DNA of 35,847 nucleotides from CAZZEX01 sp964653285 (GTDB taxonomy: Bacteria > Chloroflexota > Anaerolineae > B4-G1), in NCBI GenBank assembly GCA_964653285.1, contig CAZZEX010000044.1, positions 1 through 35,847 on the forward strand. Reading direction: 5' to 3'. The notes below the pieces were generated by a model. That model did not search any database, was not told where the DNA came from, and was given only the letters and a program-made list of their open reading frames with translations. The position numbers and the translations under genes were made by a program. Every line of letters begins with the position of its first letter. Position 1 is the first letter of the stretch. This document shows positions 30,468 to 35,847 of the stretch, piece by piece.

Positions 30468-31784
30468 ATGTCAACCACGACTCTGGAACCGAAATCCACC
30501 CGACGTGAACGCTGGGCCTGGTATCTATACGATTTTGGTAACTCGGCCTACGCTTCCGTCGTCCTGCTGGCGGTCTACTCGGCCTATTTCAAGGGAGAGG
30601 TCGTCGGCGGGGCGGAGGGGTCCCGGCTGTGGGGGCTGGCCATAGGCATCGCGATGCTCGTCGTCGCCGTCACTTCGCCGGTGTTGGGGGCCGTCGCCGA
30701 CTTCTCCGGGACCAAGAAACGTTTTCTCTTATTCTACACCGCCATGGCCTGCCTGTTCACCGTGACCCTTTTCTTCCCCCAGAAGGGCGACGTGCTGATT
30801 GGCATGCTGTTCTTCATCCTGGCCGAGATTGGCTACCGCAGCGCCCAGGTCTTCTATAATGCGCTGCTGCCGGAGATTGCTTCTCCCGAGGAGATCGGAC
30901 GCGTTTCCGGCAATGGCTGGGCCATCGGGTCGGCCGGGGGTGTTATCTGCCTGTTCTTGATTTTGCCGCTGGTCATTCTGATCGGGGGTACATTGATCGT
31001 GCGGTTATCGTTGGTCATCACGGCCGTCTTTTTTGCTATCTCTGCCATCCCCGTCTTTCTCTGGTTGCGAGAACGGGCCCAACCCCAACCGCTGCCAGCG
31101 GGCGAATCCTACCTGACGATCGGTTTCAAACGGATGTGGGGCACTCTCAGGACCGTCAGGCGCTTCAGCGAGTTCGTCAAGTTTGTCCTCGCTTTCTTGA
31201 TCTACAACGACGGCATCCTCATGGCTCTGGACTTCGCGGCCATCATCGGCGCGGTGCTGTTTGGCATGGATCAGCAACAACTGATCATCTTCATGATCCT
31301 GGTGCAGGTGACGAGCGTCGCCGGGGCGTACGTTTTTGGGTTGCTCGCTGACCGGATCGGTTGCAAGCGCTCCCTTGTCCTTTCCATCCTCCTGATGATC
31401 GGCGCGGTGATCTGGATGTTTTTCTGCCGGTCTCTGGTCGGTTTCTTCATCATCGGCGCGCTGGCGGGGTTTGCCCTGACCGGCGTCCAGTCGGTCAGCC
31501 GGACGATGGTTGGAACGTTCAGCCCATCCGGGCAGAGCGCCGAGTTCTATGGCTTCTTCGCCGTGGCCGGCCGCACCTCGTCTTTCATTGGCCCGACGGT
31601 CTACGGCTGGGTGGCGGCGGAGGCGGCGCTGTGGTATGAGGCACAGGGGCGCGCGGTGGTACCGGCCGAGCAGGCCGGGCAACGGCTCGCGATTCTCTCC
31701 ATTGGCGCGTTTCTGCTGCTCGGCCTGTTCCTGTTGTGGTTCGTGGATGAGGCGAAAGCCCGCGCAGAGGCAGTGACAGAGTGA
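30468..31784 (+). CDS. MFS transporter, Atg22/UMF1 family
   Basis: A 438-residue polytopic protein with about 12 membrane helices. The N-terminal YLYDFGNSAYASVV is the hallmark of the Atg22/UMF1 branch of the major facilitator superfamily, and PVLGAVADFSGTKKRF is the MFS loop 2-3 motif. ATG at 30468 has AGAGGAGGAG at 30453-30462. Position inside a catabolic cluster suggests uptake or efflux of the small molecule handled by the neighbouring enzymes. Yeast Atg22 exports amino acids, but bacterial substrates of this branch are mostly unknown. Confidence 0.9.
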   Translation: MSTTTLEPKSTRRERWAWYLYDFGNSAYASVVLLAVYSAYFKGEVVGGAEGSRLWGLAIGIAMLVVAVTSPVLGAVADFSGTKKRFLLFYTAMACLFTVTLFFPQKGDVLIGMLFFILAEIGYRSAQVFYNALLPEIASPEEIGRVSGNGWAIGSAGGVICLFLILPLVILIGGTLIVRLSLVITAVFFAISAIPVFLWLRERAQPQPLPAGESYLTIGFKRMWGTLRTVRRFSEFVKFVLAFLIYNDGILMALDFAAIIGAVLFGMDQQQLIIFMILVQVTSVAGAYVFGLLADRIGCKRSLVLSILLMIGAVIWMFFCRSLVGFFIIGALAGFALTGVQSVSRTMVGTFSPSGQSAEFYGFFAVAGRTSSFIGPTVYGWVAAEAALWYEAQGRAVVPAEQAGQRLAILSIGAFLLLGLFLLWFVDEAKARAEAVTE

Positions 31785-31860
31785 CAAGGGGACCGGGGGA
31801 CAAGGGGCGAAAGGCGAGGGATTTACGCAACGCGCAACACGCAATGCGCAACACGTATCA
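31785..31860 (+). repeat. Short-period direct repeats between MFS and ThDP genes
   Basis: ACAAGGGG units (31786-31808) are followed by GCGCAACACGCAAT and GCGCAACACG (about 31829-31856). These low-complexity units are probable dispersed repeats. No promoter or gene is seen. Confidence 0.5.
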
Positions 31861-31900
31861 CGCGATGATTCCAGGTAGACGCTAAAGGAGGCCAGACCAG

Positions 31901-33619
31901 ATGACAGAGGTTACCGGCGGTGAACTGCTGCTCAAATGCCTGAAGGAGGAGGGTGTCAGCGTCATGTTTGGTGTTTTGGACGGGAGTTTCAACCCCTTCC
32001 TGGCCAAACTGAAGGAGTACGACATCCAGTTCGTGTGCACGCGCCACGAAGCAGCGGCGGCCCACATGGCCGAAGCGTGGGCCCGCATCCGAGGCGAACC
32101 AGGCGTATGCGTCGGGGGCATCGGGCCAGGCGCGGCCAACATGGTCTCCGGGATCGCCACCGCCTACGCCGAGGGCAGTCCGGTGATCGCCATCAGCGGC
32201 CAGCGCAGGCGCAACATCATCTACCCCGACCGGGGTGGCGCGTTCCAGAACGTGGACCTGCTGGGAATGTACGGCCCGGTCACCAAGTGGAGCGCCGGTG
32301 TCCGCCAGTGGCGACGTATCCCGGAGTTGGTGCGGCGGGCCTATCGGGTTGCCACCAGCGGGCGGTCTGGGCCGGTCTACCTGGAGATTCCGGAGGACGT
32401 GATGCGCGGGACGGGCGATCCGCAGTCGGTGGACGTCTGGCCGCCCTCGCGGTACCGGGCGGGCGAGCCTGGCGCGGGCGACCCGGCGCTGATCGCGCAG
32501 GCCGCCGGAATGCTGGCGGAGGCCGAGCGCCCGCTGCTGCACGCCGGAGTGGGCGTCTCGTGGGCCGGGGCCTGGGAGGAGTTCGTCGCGCTAGGTGATC
32601 ACCTGGCCGCCACCATGACCACCACCCTCGGCGCTCGGGGCGTGGTCCCAGAGGATCATCCGCGCTACATCCACGTCCTGAATCGCAAGCCCTTGGAGGC
32701 CGCGCGTGCCGAGGCGGACGTCGTATTGGCCGTGGGGGCACGCTTCGGCGAACTGGACGGTTGGGGACGGGCCCCGGCGTGGGGCGACCCGGCCACGCAG
32801 AAGGTCATTCACGTGGACGTGGACCCGACCTCCATTGGCCTCAATCGCCCGGTTGACCTGGGGATCGTGGGGGATGCACGGGCGGTGCTGGCTGCGCTGC
32901 TGGAGGCGGTGAAGGGCATCATTGGCCCTCGGCCTCGGGAGGAGCACGACGGGTTCGCGCGGTACCGGGAGTTGTCCAAGGAGTGGGAGACGCAGTTGGA
33001 CAACGCCCTGCAGATGGGCGCGGGCCAGATCAACCCGGGCCAGATGGTGCGGCAAGTGCGGAACTTTTTCCCGCGTGACGCGATCACGGTGATGGACGGC
33101 GGCAACACCAGCCTGTGGTGTGCCAGTTTCAACCCCATCTACACGCCGCGCAGCTATCTCTACACCGCCAAGTTCGGTCACCTGGGCACTGGCCTGCCCT
33201 ACGCGATCGGGGCGAAACTGGCCGCTCTGGACCGGCCAGTCTACCTGATCTCCGGGGACGGCGCGCTGGGTTTCAACATCCAGGAACTGGAGACAGCCCG
33301 GCGGCACGATGTCCGCGTCACCGTCGTCGTTGCCTGCGATCGGGGCTGGGGCATGGAACGCTCGTCGCAGATGATGGGCGGGGTGGGGGGATTCGTGGAG
33401 ACCGAGCACTACGCTGATGTGCGCTACGATCTGATTGCAGAGGCGTTTGGCTGCCACGGCGAGAAGGTGGATGAACTGGCGCAACTCCGGCCCGCTCTGG
33501 AACGGGCGGCCAACTCCGGGAAACCAGCGTTGATCCAGGTGATGGTGGACCAGAACGCGAACCTGGCCCCGCCGGGGCTGCTGGAGTTCGGTTCCATGGT
33601 GTATCGGGCGGAGGATTAG
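31901..33619 (+). CDS. Thiamine-diphosphate-dependent enzyme, acetolactate synthase-like
   Basis: A 572-residue protein of the POX/ALS family, with PYR, central and PP domains in order. Glu50 (TRHEAAAAHMAEAW) is the ThDP-activating Glu. The ThDP/metal motif starts at G452-D453-G454 but ends C479-D480-RGWGM, where most relatives have Asn-Asn. Asp480 could still bind Mg2+, yet the motif is non-standard. ATG at 31901 has GGAGG nine to ten bases upstream. Such enzymes decarboxylate 2-keto acids or join or split keto compounds. True biosynthetic acetolactate synthase is unlikely because no small subunit or ilv genes adjoin; a catabolic carboligase or hydrolase is likelier. Confidence 0.85.
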   Translation: MTEVTGGELLLKCLKEEGVSVMFGVLDGSFNPFLAKLKEYDIQFVCTRHEAAAAHMAEAWARIRGEPGVCVGGIGPGAANMVSGIATAYAEGSPVIAISGQRRRNIIYPDRGGAFQNVDLLGMYGPVTKWSAGVRQWRRIPELVRRAYRVATSGRSGPVYLEIPEDVMRGTGDPQSVDVWPPSRYRAGEPGAGDPALIAQAAGMLAEAERPLLHAGVGVSWAGAWEEFVALGDHLAATMTTTLGARGVVPEDHPRYIHVLNRKPLEAARAEADVVLAVGARFGELDGWGRAPAWGDPATQKVIHVDVDPTSIGLNRPVDLGIVGDARAVLAALLEAVKGIIGPRPREEHDGFARYRELSKEWETQLDNALQMGAGQINPGQMVRQVRNFFPRDAITVMDGGNTSLWCASFNPIYTPRSYLYTAKFGHLGTGLPYAIGAKLAALDRPVYLISGDGALGFNIQELETARRHDVRVTVVVACDRGWGMERSSQMMGGVGGFVETEHYADVRYDLIAEAFGCHGEKVDELAQLRPALERAANSGKPALIQVMVDQNANLAPPGLLEFGSMVYRAED

Positions 33620-33622
33620 ACC

Positions 33623-34453
33623 ATGTACAATCTTGAGGACAAGGTCGCTGTCGTCACCGGCGTGGGGCGCAAGGGGGGCATTGGGGCAGCGATCGCGATG
33701 CGGCTGGCGCGGGAGGGAGCCAACGTGGTGGTCGGCGACATCTGCGCGCCGTTTGCGGACCTGCCCAACCCCGGGGGCGGACAGTGGGAGGAGTTGGAGG
33801 CCGTCGCCAGGGAGATCGAAGCGCTGGGCGTGCGAAGTCTGCCTGTGCGCGTGGACGTGACCGACGCGGCGCTGGTTGAGACACTGGTGGCGCAGACGGT
33901 GGAAACCTTTGGCCGGTTGGACATCCTCGTCAACAACGCCGGAGGCATCGTCGGCCCGGCGCCGGTGATTCAGATGGCCGAGGATGCCTGGCGCAGGACG
34001 CTGGAGATCAACGCCACAGGTACCTTCCTGTGCTCCAAGGCGGCGCTTCCGGTGATGATCGAGGGAGGTAGAGGAGGCCGTATCATCAGCATCTCGTCGG
34101 CAGCGGCCAAAGCGCCCAAGCTGTACCTCTCGGCCTACGCGGCGGGCAAGGCGGCCATCGTCGCCCTCACTCGCTCGCTGGCGCAGGAGGTCGCCGAGTT
34201 CGGCATCACGGTCAACGCGGTGCTGCCTGGCGATGTGGACACCGCTATGAAGCGGTGGGGCTTTCAACTGGAATCGGCGGTCACGGGCAAGTCCTACGAC
34301 GAGATCGTGGCCGAGGCGGTGGCCCGGATACCGTTGGGGCGGCTGGAGACGCCGGAAGACGTGGCCAATCTGGTCGCATTCCTGGCTTCCGACCAGGCGA
34401 GTTTCATCACTGGTCAGGCGTACAACGTCACCGGTGGGCGGGTGAGGCATTGA
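33623..34453 (+). CDS. Short-chain dehydrogenase/reductase
   Basis: A 276-residue classical SDR. The dinucleotide loop is TGVGRKGGIG, followed by LVNNAGG, catalytic Ser in SISSAAA, and YAAGK with the catalytic Tyr and Lys. The C-terminus ITGQAYNVTGGR is typical of FabG-like enzymes. An insert with PNPGGGQWEE sits after the second beta strand. It starts 3 nt after the ThDP enzyme gene, so the two are coupled. The substrate is an unidentified hydroxy or keto compound, probably an intermediate shared with the ThDP enzyme and the aldolase. Confidence 0.92.
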   Translation: MYNLEDKVAVVTGVGRKGGIGAAIAMRLAREGANVVVGDICAPFADLPNPGGGQWEELEAVAREIEALGVRSLPVRVDVTDAALVETLVAQTVETFGRLDILVNNAGGIVGPAPVIQMAEDAWRRTLEINATGTFLCSKAALPVMIEGGRGGRIISISSAAAKAPKLYLSAYAAGKAAIVALTRSLAQEVAEFGITVNAVLPGDVDTAMKRWGFQLESAVTGKSYDEIVAEAVARIPLGRLETPEDVANLVAFLASDQASFITGQAYNVTGGRVRH

Positions 34454-34486
34454 GTGAGACATTGAGGATGAGAATCGAGGCGAATC

Positions 34487-35146
34487 GTGAGCCAACAGGA
34501 AGGCGTTATAAGATTTCAACTACAGTTTACTCAAGTTCCCCCTATGTCCTTCGATGACTTGCGCGAGATAAATGCATGGCGTAAAATTCTATACCTGACT
34601 CGGCTTATCGGTCAATACCCGGATCAGTATGGAGGCTTTGGCTACGGCAATATCAGCCAACGGTTGGAGCCGTTTGATGCACCGGAATGCCAGAGGCGAT
34701 TTGTGATTAGCGGTACACAGACAGGAGGACTGGCAGACCTGACCGAGGAGCATTACGCCACTGTGCTGGAGTGTCACCCTGACCGCAACCTGGTTGTGGC
34801 TGAAGGTCCCGTCCAGCCCTCCTCGGAGTCGCTGACACACGGCATGGTCTATGCGCTGGACGACAGCCTGCGTTGTGTGATCCACGTTCACTCGCCCCAT
34901 ATTTGGCGCAGCGCCCAGGTCTTGGGTATGCCCATCACCCATAAGGGCGTGGCCCAGGGTACTCCAGAAATGGCGGAAGAGGTTCGCTGTTTGTTCCGAG
35001 ACACGCCGGTCAGAGACTATCTCATCTTCGCAATGGGCGGACACGAAGACGGCGTCGTCTCCTTTGGTCGAACTGTCGGAGAGGCGGGGACTGTTTTAGT
35101 ACGCTACCTGGCCCGGGCGTTCCAACTGGAAGGTCCGGCACATTGA
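34487..35146 (+). CDS. Class II aldolase/adducin family protein
   Basis: A 219-residue protein of the fuculose-1-phosphate aldolase fold. Zinc ligands fit His133 and His135 (IHVHSPH) and His186 (GGHEDG). GNISQRL near residue 50 matches the substrate phosphate or carboxylate loop GNxSxR. The GTG at 34487 has GAGG six bases upstream. Family members cleave or epimerise sugar phosphates or decarboxylate related acids. It closes the run of dehydrogenase, transporter, ThDP enzyme and SDR genes, supporting a carbohydrate or sugar-acid pathway, but no kinase is nearby, so a non-phosphorylated substrate is possible. Confidence 0.87.
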   Translation: MSQQEGVIRFQLQFTQVPPMSFDDLREINAWRKILYLTRLIGQYPDQYGGFGYGNISQRLEPFDAPECQRRFVISGTQTGGLADLTEEHYATVLECHPDRNLVVAEGPVQPSSESLTHGMVYALDDSLRCVIHVHSPHIWRSAQVLGMPITHKGVAQGTPEMAEEVRCLFRDTPVRDYLIFAMGGHEDGVVSFGRTVGEAGTVLVRYLARAFQLEGPAH

Positions 35147-35209
35147 CTTTCTCACACATCGGGTGCTGCTGGAGTCATCGGAGAATAGGGAATGGAGAAA
35201 GGGGGGCAG

Positions 35210-35847
35210 ATGAAAGAGGCCATGCTCTACGAGAAGTTGGCAGATGATCGGGTGCGTTGTAACCTGTGTGCCCATCGCTGTCTGATCGCTGACGGGAAGC
35301 GGGGCATCTGCCAGGTGCGGGAGAACCGGGGCGGGACGCTCTACACGCTGGTCTACGGGCTGGCCATCGCCCAGCACGTGGACCCGGTGGAGAAGAAGCC
35401 GCTGTTGCACTTCTACCCCGGCTCCACCGCCTACTCCATCGCCACGCCGGGCTGCAACTTCCGCTGCCGATGGTGCCAGAACGCGGACATCTCCCAGATG
35501 GTCCGCGAGCGACAGATCGTAATGGGGGAGCAGGCCAGCCCGGAGGAGGTCGTCGCCGCCGCGCAGCGGGCTGGCTGCCGCAGTATCGCTTACACCTACA
35601 CCGAGCCGACCATCTTCTCCGAGTACGCCTACGACACGGCCCGCCTGGCCCACGAGGCTGGCCTGGCCAACATCTACGTCACCAATGGCTACATGACCGA
35701 GGAGATGCTGGAGGCCTTCAACCCCCCCCGTCCCCCCCGAAGCGGGGGGGAGCACACCCCCCCCCCCCCCCCCCCGATCCGGGGGGGGCACCAAGCCAAC
35801 CAGGACCCCGCCACCGAGGACCCGAAAGCCGTACCCCACCCGCCCAA
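35210..35847 (+). CDS. amrS: AmmeMemoRadiSam-type radical SAM enzyme, N-terminal part (3' end outside window)
   Basis: The frame is open to the right edge. The N-terminal Cys-rich region (CNLCAHRCLIADGKRGICQVR in pieces) and GLAIAQHVDPVEKKPLLHF are characteristic of AmrS/PflA-like enzymes. The radical SAM loop is C82NFRC86RWC89. ATG at 35210 follows a G-rich ribosome site; ATG 35192 is in frame but lacks one. The partner AmmeMemo proteins are not in the window and the substrate is unknown. At 35721 a C/G-run palindrome interrupts the gene in frame. Beyond it the frame reads DPATEDPKAV where relatives have DAANVDLKAF, suggesting base-call errors near a contig end rather than a real change. Confidence 0.85.
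   Translation, partial: MKEAMLYEKLADDRVRCNLCAHRCLIADGKRGICQVRENRGGTLYTLVYGLAIAQHVDPVEKKPLLHFYPGSTAYSIATPGCNFRCRWCQNADISQMVRERQIVMGEQASPEEVVAAAQRAGCRSIAYTYTEPTIFSEYAYDTARLAHEAGLANIYVTNGYMTEEMLEAFNPPRPPRSGGEHTPPPPPPIRGGHQANQDPATEDPKAVPHPP
35721..35788 (-). repeat. C/G-run palindromic element inside the AmrS gene
   Basis: 35721-35752 is the inverse of the GCTTC-loop unit: A, eight C, GT, seven C, GAAGC, seven G, AG. A second unit with a 19-20 base C-run, GAT and an eight-G run follows. The pair matches the head-to-head layout at 22781-22847. Confidence 0.75.

Noticed and set aside
31901..33619. Biosynthetic acetolactate synthase (ilvB)
   Set aside because: No regulatory subunit gene or other branched-chain genes adjoin, the Asn-Asn motif is altered, and the neighbours are catabolic.
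32591..34519. 642-codon open frame on the minus strand
   Set aside because: It is antisense to the ThDP and SDR genes, which have clear motifs and ribosome sites. Long antisense frames are common at this GC content, and its translation matches no family.
35096..35839. 247-codon minus-strand frame
   Set aside because: Antisense to the AmrS gene, whose Cys motifs are clear; its Pro/Gly start comes from the inserted palindrome.
1..35847. rRNA, tRNA, integrase or transposase genes
   Set aside because: None recognised on either strand; the many palindromes have no transposase in the window that could move them.

Overview
The window is GC-rich (well above 60% in most genes by eye), gene-dense, mostly + strand, and full of short dispersed palindromes. 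Gene content points to a Chloroflexota (Anaerolineae-like) bacterium, most likely a metagenome contig. The clues are a giant cyclic-glucan-synthase-like protein beside a universal stress protein, a CDF transporter with a NifX-like tail, a HEAT-repeat protein, an Atg22/UMF1-type MFS transporter, and many small repeat families of the kind common in that phylum. The assignment is an inference from gene families, not from a marker gene.

Layout. (1) 1-5.6 kb: the 3' end of a radical SAM gene, a CDF metal transporter, a GT39-like membrane glycosyltransferase, a cyclopropane-fatty-acid synthase, and a SufT/MIP18-type gene that breaks off after 52 codons. (2) 5.64-7.2 kb: a clearly AT-richer island on the minus strand with a VTC-domain polyphosphate polymerase and a DUF4956 membrane protein; it abuts the broken gene and looks acquired. 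(3) 7.5-10.5 kb: an unknown conserved-looking protein and a membrane pyrophosphatase with the K+-independent (H+-pumping) signature. (4) 10.5-11.8 kb: an HD-domain gene between two MITE-like repeats, and a near-consensus sigma70 promoter. (5) 11.8-21.7 kb: a universal stress protein and, 3 nt later, a 2993-residue cyclic beta-1,2-glucan-synthase-like enzyme. (6) 21.9-25.5 kb: a molybdenum hydroxylase operon with a truncated FAD-subunit-like protein and a fused [2Fe-2S]/Mo-binding subunit. (7) 25.5-26.2 kb: a repeat-filled gap with one possible tiny membrane protein. (8) 26.2-29.1 kb: a HEAT-repeat protein and a GNAT-like protein. (9) 29.2-35.1 kb: a catabolic-looking run of zinc dehydrogenase, MFS transporter, ThDP enzyme, SDR and class II aldolase. 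(10) 35.2 kb to the end: an AmrS-type radical SAM gene cut by the window edge.

The most notable signal is at the repeat level. At least three families of short GC-rich palindromes sit inside open reading frames without breaking them: a C/G-run element with a GCTTC loop, a CCATGG-centred C7/G7 palindrome, and a TAGGGGC...GCCC element. They add short Gly/Pro-rich peptides at apparent domain linkers. The Mo-hydroxylase gene alone carries four insert-like segments, the glucan synthase at least five, and the AmrS gene one. This resembles the in-frame palindromic elements described in Rickettsia, but with different sequences. No rRNA, tRNA or CRISPR array was recognised.
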